DNA from: Cyanobacteria bacterium FACHB-DQ100
GTDB taxonomy: Bacteria > Cyanobacteriota > Cyanobacteriia > Leptolyngbyales > Leptolyngbyaceae
DNA: 64,000 nucleotides
NCBI GenBank assembly: GCA_014695195.1
Contig: JACJNW010000035.1
Coordinates: forward strand, 124,001 to 188,000
Direction: 5' to 3'
Part shown: positions 26,575-37,070 of the stretch, in pieces
Layout of the letters: each line of letters begins with the position of its first letter
Position numbering within the stretch: position 1 is the first letter of the stretch
Notes under the pieces: model-generated
Database searches by the model: none
What the model was told of the DNA's origin: nothing
The model's input: only the letters and a program-made list of their open reading frames with translations
Translations under genes and position numbers: made by a program

Positions 26575-27057
26575 TTAGAACGATTCGGGGTTGAGTTTTC
26601 CCATTTCCCAGGTGGTGTAGGTTCCGATCGGACTCCAAATCAAATAAGGCAAGAGTAAGAGCGCTGCTGTGCCGGAGATTGATAAAACTTGAAACGCTAA
26701 AAACAGTCCCAAGACAAAGCCTAATCCACCGACGATCGTGCCATTCCGTAAGCTTCTTGTCCACAACAGCACCGGAGAATAGGCAACGATCGTGACTTCA
26801 ATCAATGCATAGAATGCCATTAATCCCCAGTTTTGGGTCTTTTCCCAGACGATGTAAGCTGACCAAGCGCCGCAGATAAAAACGATCGTCCAAATCAACG
26901 GAATCGCTTTCTCAAACGTCAGCCATCTAGGGCGCTGCAATCGATTGAACCATTTGATATCTTTGGGGCGAAGAATGCTGCTTCCTAATGCAATTAGGAA
27001 AGTGACAACACCAATAACTAACCAAGAGGGAAGCATACGATCAGCGCTCCAAAACAT
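26575..27057 (-). CDS. TspO/MBR family membrane protein
   Basis: The 160-residue protein has five hydrophobic helices and the TspO/MBR core (WFNRLQRPRWLTFEKAIPLIW, then GAWSAYIVWEK). Family members are tryptophan-rich tetrapyrrole- and sterol-binding membrane proteins; in cyanobacteria TspO is linked to heme/bilin handling and stress. The start could also be the ATG at 27036, which has GGAG ten bases before it. It is monocistronic. Confidence 0.85.
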   Translation of the reverse strand: MFWSADRMLPSWLVIGVVTFLIALGSSILRPKDIKWFNRLQRPRWLTFEKAIPLIWTIVFICGAWSAYIVWEKTQNWGLMAFYALIEVTIVAYSPVLLWTRSLRNGTIVGGLGFVLGLFLAFQVLSISGTAALLLLPYLIWSPIGTYTTWEMGKLNPESF

Positions 27058-27141
27058 CTGACTTGCATTGTGTCAGAGGTTAATCATTCGGGAATCGATC
27101 GCAAGAGTGAATCTAGAAAGAGAGCAAATTAGGCAAAAATA

Positions 27142-28065
27142 TTAGTGCTTGTGCTGAACTTCGGCATAAGCCGCATAAACACCTTTGACGTTGTACCAAT
27201 TTAAGAAAATGCGGGCGACTTGTTCTGCAAGTTGAGGTTTGCCTTGTTTGATTAGTGATCGCATCACAGGCGCAAGTGTTCTCTCATTCAACAATCCACC
27301 CAGCGATAACATGCCCCACAGGATTCGGTGAATCCAGGTCATTTGAATCATCATTCGCACATCCCAAGTTGGATGTTTCTGATAAAACACAACTCCCATT
27401 CGACCCCGTTGTAATTCAACATCGATTAAGCGGGGAATTTGATCTAAAGAGAACGCAGGATGCCAATGATATCCCACAGCTTCCGGGCATTTAATGAGCT
27501 TTAATCCTAAGTTCTTCAGCCGTACACCGAGTTCTAGATCTTCCCAACCGTATTGTTTGAATCCTGTATCAAATAATCCCGCCTTGATTAGCCAATGACG
27601 CGCGATCGCAACATTCCCCGTCGCAAAATAAGCCGCAGAAAAGTCAGTTAACTTATACGGCTCAGAGGTGGGATCATTGAAATTTGCTGTATTAATCACA
27701 CGACCATAAGTGAACACTCGATCGTTCCCTAATTCCTTCTGTGCTTGAACTAAGGCTTCAACGTGCGATCGTAGAAACACATCCGTTACCACTAAATCAC
27801 TATCAATAAAAACGATCGTGTCACCTTTTGCTTGTTCGACTCCGTAATTTCGTGCTGCCGCCGCACCCTGATGATTCCGACAAAAGAGGCGAACATGCGG
27901 AAAATCAGCCGCATTCGATCTCAACCATTCCACTGTGCCATCGATCGAGCCATCATCGACGACAACCACCTCATACTCGGAAAACTGCTGACATTCGAGC
28001 GCTCGGAGGCACTTTTCTAAAATCGGTTTACGGTTGTAGGTCGGAATCACAACACTCAAAAACAC
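27142..28065 (-). CDS. family 2 glycosyltransferase
   Basis: The 307-residue protein has a GT-A fold: FLSVVIPTYNRKPILEKCL at the N-terminus, VVDDGSIDGT for nucleotide binding, FIDSDLVV as the DxD-type metal site, and GWEDLELGVRL as the catalytic base region. It has no membrane helix. The acceptor is unknown; it may act in surface polysaccharide or protein glycosylation. It is a single gene divergent from argG. Confidence 0.88.
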   Translation of the reverse strand: MFLSVVIPTYNRKPILEKCLRALECQQFSEYEVVVVDDGSIDGTVEWLRSNAADFPHVRLFCRNHQGAAAARNYGVEQAKGDTIVFIDSDLVVTDVFLRSHVEALVQAQKELGNDRVFTYGRVINTANFNDPTSEPYKLTDFSAAYFATGNVAIARHWLIKAGLFDTGFKQYGWEDLELGVRLKNLGLKLIKCPEAVGYHWHPAFSLDQIPRLIDVELQRGRMGVVFYQKHPTWDVRMMIQMTWIHRILWGMLSLGGLLNERTLAPVMRSLIKQGKPQLAEQVARIFLNWYNVKGVYAAYAEVQHKH

Positions 28066-28258
28066 AGCATTCTCCTCAAAGGCACGTTCCTAGTATCCTC
28101 GATCGACGTTGAACCTGATTAAGTTCCAAATGGGTTCTCTTCTCAAAACAGTATTGATTTTTAACCTAGATCCGGTACAACTTCTGATCTGTGATACAGA
28201 ACTTTCGCAGCATCATTGTAAACTTGAGTGTCTTGACGTTACAGAGAGCGGAAATTTT

Positions 28259-29461
28259 ATGGGTCGTGCGAAGAAAGTTGTGCTGGCTTATTCAGGCGGG
28301 GTCGATACTTCCGTTTGTATTCCATACCTCAAGCACGAGTGGGGAGTCGAAGAAGTCATCACTTTGGCTGCGGATTTGGGACAGGGGGATGAGTTGGAGC
28401 CGATTCGCGAGAAAGCGCTGGCTTCGGGCGCATCCGTATCGCTGGTGGCAGATGCAAAGGTCAACTTTATCAAGGATTACGCATTTCCGGCGATTCAGGC
28501 AAATGCCCTGTATGAAAACCGCTATCCGCTCTCGACTGCGTTAGCGCGTCCCCTGATTGCCAAACTGCTAGTAGATGCCGCCGCAGAATATGGAGCCGAT
28601 GCCGTAGCACATGGTTGTACCGGAAAAGGAAATGATCAGGTGCGGTTTGATGTGTCGATCGCTGCCCTCAATCCCGATCTGAAAGTTCTCGCTCCAGCAA
28701 GAGAATGGGGCATGAGCCGCGAGGAAACGATCGCCTACGGAGAGCGCTTTGGGATTGCATCTCCGGTGAAGAAGAAGTCGCCTTATAGTATCGATCGCAA
28801 TTTACTCGGTCGCAGTATCGAAGCAGGCCCGCTCGAAGATCCTTGGACAGAACCGCTCGAAGAAATCTACGCGATGACCAAATCGATCGAGAACACGCCG
28901 AATGAGCCAGATTACGTCGAAATCGGCTTTGAGATGGGGATTCCTGTGAGCTTGGATGGACGGTCGCTCAACTCGATCGATCTAATCACCGAACTGAATG
29001 AGCGCGTTGGCAATCACGGCATCGGACGGATCGATATGGTCGAAAACCGCTTGGTCGGAATTAAGTCGCGGGAAATCTACGAAACGCCTGCGTTGTTGGT
29101 ATTGATTCAGGCGCATCGAGATCTAGAAAGTCTGACCTTGACCGCAGATGTAACACACTACAAGCGCGGTATCGAAGAAACCTACTCGCAGATGATTTAT
29201 AACGGCTTGTGGTACAGTCCGCTTAAGTCGGCGCTAGATGCGTTTGTGCAGAAGACGCAAGAGAAAGTGAGCGGTACGGTTCGGGTGAAATTGTTTAAGG
29301 GCAATTCGTCGATCGTCGGTCGCAAGTCCGAAAATTCGCTGTACACGCCCGATTTGGCAACTTACGGGTCAGAAGATCAGTTTGATCACAAAGCGGCGGA
29401 AGGATTTATTTACGTCTGGGGACTGCCGACTCGCGTTTGGTCGCAGCAACACCGCAAGTAA
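28259..29461 (+). CDS. argG: argininosuccinate synthase
   Basis: The 400-residue protein has the ATP pyrophosphatase P-loop motif [11 protein letters not shown] near its N-terminus, the second family motif [12 protein letters not shown], and [15 protein letters not shown]. It condenses citrulline and aspartate with ATP to argininosuccinate in arginine synthesis. I start at the ATG before [13 protein letters not shown], giving the family's usual length of about 400; an open frame extends 150 bases further upstream but is not family-like. A hairpin follows the stop codon. Confidence 0.97.
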   Translation: MGRAKKVVLAYSGGVDTSVCIPYLKHEWGVEEVITLAADLGQGDELEPIREKALASGASVSLVADAKVNFIKDYAFPAIQANALYENRYPLSTALARPLIAKLLVDAAAEYGADAVAHGCTGKGNDQVRFDVSIAALNPDLKVLAPAREWGMSREETIAYGERFGIASPVKKKSPYSIDRNLLGRSIEAGPLEDPWTEPLEEIYAMTKSIENTPNEPDYVEIGFEMGIPVSLDGRSLNSIDLITELNERVGNHGIGRIDMVENRLVGIKSREIYETPALLVLIQAHRDLESLTLTADVTHYKRGIEETYSQMIYNGLWYSPLKSALDAFVQKTQEKVSGTVRVKLFKGNSSIVGRKSENSLYTPDLATYGSEDQFDHKAAEGFIYVWGLPTRVWSQQHRK

Positions 29462-29479
29462 GACCATCTATTTTGCAAA

Positions 29480-29500
29480 GGGGCGTTCTAAGAGCGTCCC
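29480..29500 (+). terminator. hairpin downstream of argG
   Basis: GGGGCGTTC and GAGCGTCCC form a nine-pair stem with two G-U pairs in RNA and a 3-nt loop, 18 bp after the argG stop. The tract after it is only moderately T-rich (TAATTTGCTGTAATTT). Confidence 0.55.
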
Positions 29501-29727
29501 TAATTTGCTGTAATTTCTCAGGAGTGTAATTCACAATTACTTTATCTACACATAGAGTTTGTGAATCTCTGAACGTGATTCAGCCAAAAATCAGTATTTT
29601 CCGTCAGTGCTGCTAGTTTGAGCATTTGACTCACCCAATGTCGATCGGTCACAATCGATCGTAGACCGCGAAACAAATTGGGTGCGTCCATCTCACTTCA
29701 CGACCTCTGAACTAGCGCAACATCATA

Positions 29728-32700
29728 ATGCAATCTACGCTCAAAACTGGACAAGCGAAACTGTGGATTTTACTGATCGGAGTAAGCCGATATGAAGATC
29801 GGAAGTTTCCGATCTTGCAATACTCAACGATCGATACTCAGTCTCTTGCGGATGCGTTTGTCGATGTGACTCAAGAGTTTCCGAATACTTCGATTCAGGT
29901 GCATCACGATGCTGCTGCGGCACCCTCTTTGAGTGAAGTGAAGGTGAGTTTGCAGACGATCACCGAGCAGGCAAAGCCAGAAGATACCGTCGTTGTTTAT
30001 TTCTGCGGTCATGCGGCGCTTGATCTGCGCTTGCAGCAGGCAGTATTTTGCTTAGCCGATACGCAGAAAGATGCAATGCGACAAACCGGACTCAGCGCGA
30101 TCGGATTGTTGGGACTGTTGGGGAATTGTGCGGCAAAGCAACAGGTCTTATGGATCGATGTCTGGCACGCGAACGGAATGACGGCTCAGACGGATGCGGC
30201 AGAATTGCTGGATAATCCGGTTGGGCAGTTGATTCAGATGTTGCAGCAGCAAGCAATGCAGCATCCTGGATTTCAAGCGCTTCTCTCTTGTAATGCCTCT
30301 GGGCGTGAAATTCAGCAGTCTTGGAAGTTTCCAGAATTAGGGCATGGAGTGTTTGCTCACTTCCTGATCGAAGGACTGCGGGGAGCGGCTGCAAACGCAG
30401 AGGGAACTGTGACAACTTCGGTGCTGGGGAACTATGTCCACGATCGCACCGTGGATTATGTCGATCGCAGCAACCAGCAGATAGAGTGGCTGCACCGCGA
30501 TACAAAAAATCGATCTTCTAAAGCCATTCTGCAAACGCCAGTCCGCATTGGTCAAGCCCAAACCGTTTTGGGCATTAAGCCTAAAGATCCATTAGAGCTT
30601 TTGTTTCCAGAGATTGAAGCACCGAATATTGACCCCCCGCTTCCTCGCTCTACTCAGCCCTATCAGCCGCAGCTGGAAACCGAGACTATCGTTCCGCCCT
30701 CGATCGAGAAACCGAGTACGATCGAGCCTGAGATTCCTATCGTTCAGAAGATTGTTTCTGAGCCTAGTGCTGCTGAACCAGTCGAGCCTGCAATACCAAG
30801 CGCGATCGAGCCTACTATTCCTACGATTCAAACCATTGCTCTTGACCAGACTGCAATATCACCTGTTGCTGAATGGGTTAAACCTGAGATAACGCCTGTA
30901 ACCTCTTTTCCAACGATCGCGTCTAACCCTGTTGAATCTGCAACGATCAAGAGCCTAGTTAAATCGCCTGCTTCTAAACCTGTTCGCAAGACAGGGGAGC
31001 GTCAAGTTAGACATCTTCAGGAAGCGGCTAGACAGCACTTCAATCAAGCAGGAACGACGCTGACTTCGCTGCAAGGTGCGATCGTGCAAGCCACCCAAGC
31101 TGCCGGAGAATTTGCGATCGCACAGCAGACTCAATCAAAGCAACGGGCGGCTCAACTCAAAAGTGCCGTAACTACAAAAATTAGCGCGCTGAATCGATCG
31201 ATTTCTCAAGCCGCAAGCTCTGGACAAACTCTCTATCAGCAACGCGCCTCCGAGATCGGTCAAATTGCAGTAACCACGGCTCAACTCTCAAAGCAACGCG
31301 CTGTCCAACTCAAGAGCGCTGCGACCACAAAGATTAGCGCCTTGAATCAATCGATTTTTCAGACTGCAAGTTCTGGACAAGCTCTCTATCGTCAGAGAAG
31401 CTCAGAAGCAAATCAAATTGCAGCGACCACGGTGCAGCACCTCGGTCGTGCCACTCGAAATCTCACACAATCCACGCTTGAGCAAACCCAGAAGCCTAAA
31501 ACTCAGAAGATGGTGACAACCGGAGTAAAAATCGTCGGTGTGGTTGCAGTTGCGGGTGTGGGAGTTGGATTATATCAATCTCGCAGTGAGCAAATTGAGA
31601 CGATACAAAATCTCTCAAGTGCGGCAACCACACAGCTTGAAGCCAATCAAGCTAGAGAAGCGCTCAGCACTGCCCTTGAAGCAGGGCACAAACTTCAGCA
31701 AGTCGATCGTCCCTGGAATTTTGTGCCTGAAAGCCTGAAAATTAGCACGATCGTCACATTGCAACAAGCGATCGCAGCATCCGAGCCGCCGTTATCTCCT
31801 TTGAGCAATTCGCTTTCAAGTGCTAGCCTTAGCCCGGATCAAAAAACCTTTGCCGTTGTGACCCGCAACAACTCAATTCAACTCTGGCAACGTGCCGGGA
31901 ATCAGCCTCAGTCGATCCGGGCAGAGTTGAAAGGGCACAAAGCCGCCGTTACCCAGATAGTGTTTAGTCCAGATGGCAAGCGTCTAGCCTCTGCAAGTCA
32001 AGATAAAACGATTAAGCTCTGGAATATTGAGAAGGGCATTCTGATTCAAACGCTCTCCGCTCATACGGAAGCAGTAACGGCACTCAGTTTTCGATCGGAC
32101 GGAGAAGTGTTGGCATCGGGAAGCGCGGATCAAACGATTAAACTCTGGAATGTTTCCAAAGGTCGGATTCTCGACACATTCAAAGGCCATAATGCGACAG
32201 CCAGCGTCATTCGCTTTAGTCCCGATGGTCGAATTCTAGCGGCTGGAACGCTTACGAATACTCTTCATCTTTGGTATCCCGACAGTCAAAATCCGATTCT
32301 GCTTGGAACTCACGGGAGCCGCTCTGAAGCACAAGCAATCAACGATCTCGCATTTACCCCGGATGGAAAAACGATCGCTTCAGCCGGATCAGATTCAACC
32401 ATTAAGCTCTGGACAGCGGGTAAGGCAAGCTCTGAGCGAGAAACGGTTCCGACTCAGACCTTATCCGGTCATGAAGCGGCGGTCACAAGCATCAGTTTTA
32501 TTGCAGATGGGAAAGTTCTTGCATCAGGTGGTCGCGATCGCACAATCCGACTGTGGAATATGCAGGACGGAACCTTTTTGAAAACGCTGCTCGGATCTCA
32601 AGATCAGATTGAGCAGATTGCGCTTAGTTCAGATAGCAAAACTTTGTTAAGTGTGGGAAATCGCTATGGCTTGAAGATTTGGGACTTTGATCTAGAAACA

Positions 32701-32751
32701 TTAATGCAAACAGGCTGTCGATTAAGTGGTAATCGTTCAGCGTGTTCTTAG
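29728..32751 (+). CDS. caspase-fold (C14) / WD40 membrane protein with the catalytic Cys position occupied by Trp
   Basis: Residues ~8-270 are a caspase-like (orthocaspase) domain. The His95 motif is VVVYFCGHAA, but where active members have D-x-C-H-S-G this protein has DVWHANG, so Trp146 sits at the cysteine position. A Pro/Glu-rich linker (~290-420) follows, then a coiled region with two tandem 51-residue repeats (SKQRA-QLKSA-TTKISALN), one membrane helix at ~598-617, and about seven WD40 blades from ~690 to 995 (DGKRLASASQDKTIKLW type) forming one propeller. It would be a membrane-anchored pseudo-protease with a propeller sensor. The SNF2 gene begins 66 bp downstream on the same strand. 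Confidence 0.88.
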   Translation: MQSTLKTGQAKLWILLIGVSRYEDRKFPILQYSTIDTQSLADAFVDVTQEFPNTSIQVHHDAAAAPSLSEVKVSLQTITEQAKPEDTVVVYFCGHAALDLRLQQAVFCLADTQKDAMRQTGLSAIGLLGLLGNCAAKQQVLWIDVWHANGMTAQTDAAELLDNPVGQLIQMLQQQAMQHPGFQALLSCNASGREIQQSWKFPELGHGVFAHFLIEGLRGAAANAEGTVTTSVLGNYVHDRTVDYVDRSNQQIEWLHRDTKNRSSKAILQTPVRIGQAQTVLGIKPKDPLELLFPEIEAPNIDPPLPRSTQPYQPQLETETIVPPSIEKPSTIEPEIPIVQKIVSEPSAAEPVEPAIPSAIEPTIPTIQTIALDQTAISPVAEWVKPEITPVTSFPTIASNPVESATIKSLVKSPASKPVRKTGERQVRHLQEAARQHFNQAGTTLTSLQGAIVQATQAAGEFAIAQQTQSKQRAAQLKSAVTTKISALNRSISQAASSGQTLYQQRASEIGQIAVTTAQLSKQRAVQLKSAATTKISALNQSIFQTASSGQALYRQRSSEANQIAATTVQHLGRATRNLTQSTLEQTQKPKTQKMVTTGVKIVGVVAVAGVGVGLYQSRSEQIETIQNLSSAATTQLEANQAREALSTALEAGHKLQQVDRPWNFVPESLKISTIVTLQQAIAASEPPLSPLSNSLSSASLSPDQKTFAVVTRNNSIQLWQRAGNQPQSIRAELKGHKAAVTQIVFSPDGKRLASASQDKTIKLWNIEKGILIQTLSAHTEAVTALSFRSDGEVLASGSADQTIKLWNVSKGRILDTFKGHNATASVIRFSPDGRILAAGTLTNTLHLWYPDSQNPILLGTHGSRSEAQAINDLAFTPDGKTIASAGSDSTIKLWTAGKASSERETVPTQTLSGHEAAVTSISFIADGKVLASGGRDRTIRLWNMQDGTFLKTLLGSQDQIEQIALSSDSKTLLSVGNRYGLKIWDFDLETLMQTGCRLSGNRSACS

Positions 32752-32817
32752 AGTTCTCTCTGAGCAGCGATCGAGCTTTCTTGTTATCCTTATTTGCATC
32801 CATATTTCCCAGATTGA

Positions 32818-35800
32818 ATGTCAATGGATGCTGAACAAACTCAGTTAATCGATCGCTACCGCAAGCTAGATCCGCTCAAGCGCCAAATTCTGCGCGTCTT
32901 TTCAGTGATTTATGAGCCTGTGAGCCGCACCGCTTTTTTGAGTTGTTTTAATCCGTTAGACACGAAAGATAAGACTGGGAAGGCTTACACTACCACTGGA
33001 ATTAAGTCGCATCTCGATCGCTTATTTCAAGATGGCTTTTTAGTTCAGTATTCGGGTCAAGGGCCACAATGTAATCCGTTGATTGTGGAGGTTGCAACTC
33101 GTGAAGCAGTTGCACTAGGAGAATTTAATCAGATCGTCAGTGCTATCAATCAACACTTGCCGATTCACTGCTACGGGCAAACAGGGCCCAGATACTTCAC
33201 CAACGAGCGCCAATTCCTGCGAGAAGTTCGCATTGGAATTTATCAGAATAATATGAAGTCTGTGGCTCAACAGTTCGAGGACTATTACAGATATGGCTAT
33301 CAAAAGCGGAAGATTACGATCGACGAAGTCTTATCTGATGTTTGTAGCAATCCGTTTGATCCAGATTGGTTTCGGTCTTTAACACCAGATATCTATCAAG
33401 CCGGATTGATTGGAATTCTTAGTTATTCTTATTTGCATTTAGTTCCAGCAGATGAAGCGTTCAAACTGCTACAAGAAGACTGTGCAACGGGAGCAACAAA
33501 GTTCAATTGGCAGTTTCTATTGCTTGCAGAACAGTTGTTATTAAGAGGAAGACTGACCGAGGCGGAAGCCGTTTTAGAACAGTTACCAAGAGAATACCGC
33601 GATAGTGGTGCTGCATTGTGGGGATGGTTCAACATTCTCAAAGGTAATGCCGAATCTGCGATCGCCCAGTTTACGATCGCGCTTGCGGCGCTGCGAAAAG
33701 GGACTGGAAAACGCAAAGCTTACTTCCAAGCCCCAACTGGATTGTTCTTTATTTTGGCGCTGATCAAAGAAGGCTCTTCAGCACGACTCGACGAAGCGAA
33801 GAACTATGCTGCGAGCGGACGACAAGCAAAACACTGGCTCAGTTTGACCTATGAAACCCTAGAGAAACTCATTCAACTGCAACAAGGTGATATTGCTCAG
33901 AAAGAGTGGATTTTTGATCTCGTGCCTTACCGCAATCAGCACAGTCTTGAAACACTGTTGAACTCATTGGCGCTCTACTGGGCAGATGCCGATGCTGCTA
34001 AACCCTTGTTGACAAACTCATTAGAAACATTCCATCAAACTGCAAAAGCAGCAGGCTATGATTGGATCGCACTTGAATCTGCACTGCTCTTATCTAAGAT
34101 CAAGCCTAAAGGTGAGTTTAACGATGTTGCACAACAGTTGCAGCAATCTATGGCGATTACACCCATCATTGATTTACTACGATCGCAGCAACCTTGGGAG
34201 CTATGTCTAAACGCACTGGTAAACTTGCAAAAAGAACCCGCTAAACCGACCAAAGGAGAGGCAGAACGGCGTTTAGCTTGGTTTGTAACATTACTCAAGA
34301 ATCAATGGTTACTGCAACCCCGTGAACAATCGATCAACGCTAGAGGGGAATGGGGCAAAGGTCGGAACATTGCGCTAAGACGATTAGATAAGTCGCTACA
34401 AGAATTTCCTTACCTCACTGAACAAGATCGCAAAGCTTGTACTGAACTTAAAGCGACTCCAAGTAGCTACTACGGACAGATGGACTATCGCTTCGGAGAG
34501 CGAGCAATCGCGGCACTGGTTGGACATCCTCATGTGTTCTGGGAAGATACCAACACGCGCATCGAGATTGTGAAAGGGGAACCCGAACTGATTGTTAAAA
34601 AAGGCAGAAACGAAAATCTAAAGCTGCAACTATCACCTGCTGTGAAAGACAACCAGAGCATTGTAGTTGTGAAAGAAAGCCCGACGCGACTCAAGGTGAT
34701 CGAAATGACTCTAGAGCATCGTCGGATCGCTGAGATTCTAGGATCAAAAAATCAGTTAGATGTGCCTGCGATCGCAAAAGATCAAGTCCTTGCCGCCATT
34801 CATGCGATTTCTAATCTAGTCACAGTCCATTCTGATATCGGTGGCGGGGTCAGTGCGGAAGAAGTCCCTGCCGATGCAACTCCGAACATTCATCTCCTAC
34901 CTGCGGGAACGGGGCTAAAAGTTGCAGTGTTAGTGCGTCCGTTTGCAACAGGCGGATCATACTACCGTCCCGGTATGGGTGGTGAAACAGTGATTGCTGA
35001 AGTTGAAGGAAAGCGATTGCAAACGACACGCGACCTAAGACAAGAACGAAAATTAGCAAAGAGCGTTATTGCAGATTGCCGCACGTTAGAAGAGTACGAG
35101 GAGGAGGACAGCGAATGGTGGATTGAAGATCCCGAAGCTTGTTTAGAACTGCTGCTTGAACTGCAAGAATTGGGCGATCGGGTGATCATCTCGCATCCCG
35201 AAGGCGAGAAGTTCCGCATTCGCAAGCAGGTTGGATTGGGAGATTTTCAGCTTAAGATTCAGCGCCAGCGCGATTGGTTTGAGGCGAGCGGCGAAGTGAA
35301 ATTAGACGAAGATTCTGTCTTGGAAATGCAGCGACTTCTAGAGTTGCTAGGACAAACATCCAGCCGATTTATTCGCCTCGAAGATGGTCAATTTCTCGCG
35401 CTCACGCAAGAATTTCGCAAACGTCTGGATGACTTCAGAGCGATCGCAGAGAATCACGGTAAAAAGACACGCTTTCATCCCCTAGCAGCAGTCGCGATCG
35501 AAGACTGGATGGATGAAGTTGGAGAACTTGAAGCCGACAAATATTGGCAGCAACATATCAAGAAATTGAAAGAAGTTGAAGCACTTGCTCCCATCGTTCC
35601 ATCAACGTTACAGGCAGAATTAAGAGAGTATCAAATTGAAGGGTTTCGCTGGATGGCAAAACTGGCGCATTGGGGCGTTGGGGCGTGCTTAGCGGACGGC
35701 ATGGGACTTGGAAAGACCTTGCAATCGATCGCGCTTATTCTCACCCGCGCTGCTAACGGAGCAACGCTAGTAATTGCCCCTACTTCGGTTTGTCTGAATT

Positions 35801-36996
35801 GGATTAGCGAGATTGATCGATTTGCGCCCACATTGAATGTTATTCAATTCGGTAGCGGCGATCGCCAGAAAGTCATCGATCGATTACAACCTTTCGACGT
35901 TCTGATTTGCAGTTACGGCTTACTTCAGCAAGATGATGTGGCGCAACTGTTAGCAAAAGTGAAATGGGAAACGATCATTCTCGATGAAGCCCAATCGATC
36001 AAAAATTTTGCAACGAAGCGATCGCAAGCTGCAATGAATTTACAAGGTGGATTCAAACTCATTACAACGGGAACACCGATCGAAAATCACTTAGGCGAGT
36101 TATGGAATTTATTCAGATTTATTAATCCTGGATTACTCGGATCGCTAGAGCAATTTAACGAGCGATTTGCCGTTCCGATCGAACGCTTCGAGGACAAACA
36201 AGCCCGCACTCGCTTAAGAAAACTCATTCAACCCTTCCTCCTCCGCCGCACGAAAAGTCAAGTTTTACAGGAGTTGCCCTCGCGTACCGAAATTGCGCTG
36301 CACGTCGAACTCAGCACTGAAGAACGGCTATTCTACGAAGCACTGAGAAAGAGCGCGATCGAACGTCTTGCCGAATCTGATGCTACCGCAGGCCAAAAAC
36401 ATCTACAGGTGCTGGCGGAACTGATGAAGCTGCGTCGGGCTTGCTGCAATTCCCGCTTAGTCACCCCGAAATCACCGCTACCGAGTGCAAAACTTCAGCT
36501 ATTCGGGGAAGTGCTAGAAGAATTATTAGACAACCGCCATAAAGTTCTAGTCTTTAGTCAATTTGTCGATCACCTACATATCTTGCGCGAATATTTGGAC
36601 GAAAAAGCGATCGCCTATCAATATCTCGACGGCAGCACCTCAACTCCCGAACGCAAAAAACGTATTGATGCGTTTCAATCTGGAATCGGGGATGTCTTTC
36701 TCATCAGCCTGAAAGCAGGAGGAACTGGGCTGAACCTGACTGCTGCGGACTATGTAATTCACATGGACCCGTGGTGGAACCCAGCGGTTGAAGATCAAGC
36801 CAGCGATCGCGCTCATCGCATCGGTCAACAGCGTCCGGTGACAATCTACCGACTGGTGGCGAAAGATACGATCGAAGATCAAATCGTAGACTTGCACCAA
36901 CACAAACGCGAACTCGCTGACAGCCTACTTGAAGGCACAGAGATTAGCGGCAAGGTCTCTACTGAAGACCTACTGCAACTAATTCAAGCCGGTTAG
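32818..36996 (+). CDS. SNF2-family DNA-dependent ATPase with long N-terminal extension
   Basis: The 1392-residue protein ends in a complete SNF2 motor: Walker A ADGMGLGKT with Lys966, DEAQ box at residue 1056, TTGTPIENHLGELW, SLKAGGTGLNLTAADYV and RAHRIGQQRPV. The first ~90 residues look like a winged helix (LKRQILRVF...LDRLFQDGFLVQ), and residues ~100-930 are mostly helical, TPR-like and then beta-rich with no named domain I recognise; ~900-930 resembles the region preceding bacterial SNF2 motors. Members translocate on duplex DNA and remodel bound proteins. It probably shares a transcript with the caspase/WD40 gene upstream and possibly the DUF362 gene 74 bp downstream. Confidence 0.9.
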   Translation: MSMDAEQTQLIDRYRKLDPLKRQILRVFSVIYEPVSRTAFLSCFNPLDTKDKTGKAYTTTGIKSHLDRLFQDGFLVQYSGQGPQCNPLIVEVATREAVALGEFNQIVSAINQHLPIHCYGQTGPRYFTNERQFLREVRIGIYQNNMKSVAQQFEDYYRYGYQKRKITIDEVLSDVCSNPFDPDWFRSLTPDIYQAGLIGILSYSYLHLVPADEAFKLLQEDCATGATKFNWQFLLLAEQLLLRGRLTEAEAVLEQLPREYRDSGAALWGWFNILKGNAESAIAQFTIALAALRKGTGKRKAYFQAPTGLFFILALIKEGSSARLDEAKNYAASGRQAKHWLSLTYETLEKLIQLQQGDIAQKEWIFDLVPYRNQHSLETLLNSLALYWADADAAKPLLTNSLETFHQTAKAAGYDWIALESALLLSKIKPKGEFNDVAQQLQQSMAITPIIDLLRSQQPWELCLNALVNLQKEPAKPTKGEAERRLAWFVTLLKNQWLLQPREQSINARGEWGKGRNIALRRLDKSLQEFPYLTEQDRKACTELKATPSSYYGQMDYRFGERAIAALVGHPHVFWEDTNTRIEIVKGEPELIVKKGRNENLKLQLSPAVKDNQSIVVVKESPTRLKVIEMTLEHRRIAEILGSKNQLDVPAIAKDQVLAAIHAISNLVTVHSDIGGGVSAEEVPADATPNIHLLPAGTGLKVAVLVRPFATGGSYYRPGMGGETVIAEVEGKRLQTTRDLRQERKLAKSVIADCRTLEEYEEEDSEWWIEDPEACLELLLELQELGDRVIISHPEGEKFRIRKQVGLGDFQLKIQRQRDWFEASGEVKLDEDSVLEMQRLLELLGQTSSRFIRLEDGQFLALTQEFRKRLDDFRAIAENHGKKTRFHPLAAVAIEDWMDEVGELEADKYWQQHIKKLKEVEALAPIVPSTLQAELREYQIEGFRWMAKLAHWGVGACLADGMGLGKTLQSIALILTRAANGATLVIAPTSVCLNWISEIDRFAPTLNVIQFGSGDRQKVIDRLQPFDVLICSYGLLQQDDVAQLLAKVKWETIILDEAQSIKNFATKRSQAAMNLQGGFKLITTGTPIENHLGELWNLFRFINPGLLGSLEQFNERFAVPIERFEDKQARTRLRKLIQPFLLRRTKSQVLQELPSRTEIALHVELSTEERLFYEALRKSAIERLAESDATAGQKHLQVLAELMKLRRACCNSRLVTPKSPLPSAKLQLFGEVLEELLDNRHKVLVFSQFVDHLHILREYLDEKAIAYQYLDGSTSTPERKKRIDAFQSGIGDVFLISLKAGGTGLNLTAADYVIHMDPWWNPAVEDQASDRAHRIGQQRPVTIYRLVAKDTIEDQIVDLHQHKRELADSLLEGTEISGKVSTEDLLQLIQAG

Positions 36997-37070
36997 GGCG
37001 ATCGCTCCTCCAAATTGGAATTTTTAGCAATCAGAGTTACAGTATTCAAAAAACTTCACCTCACTGACCT

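Noticed and set aside
28109-28258. N-terminal extension of ArgG
   Set aside because: The extra 50 residues are not part of the family; the ATG at 28259 gives the normal start and length.
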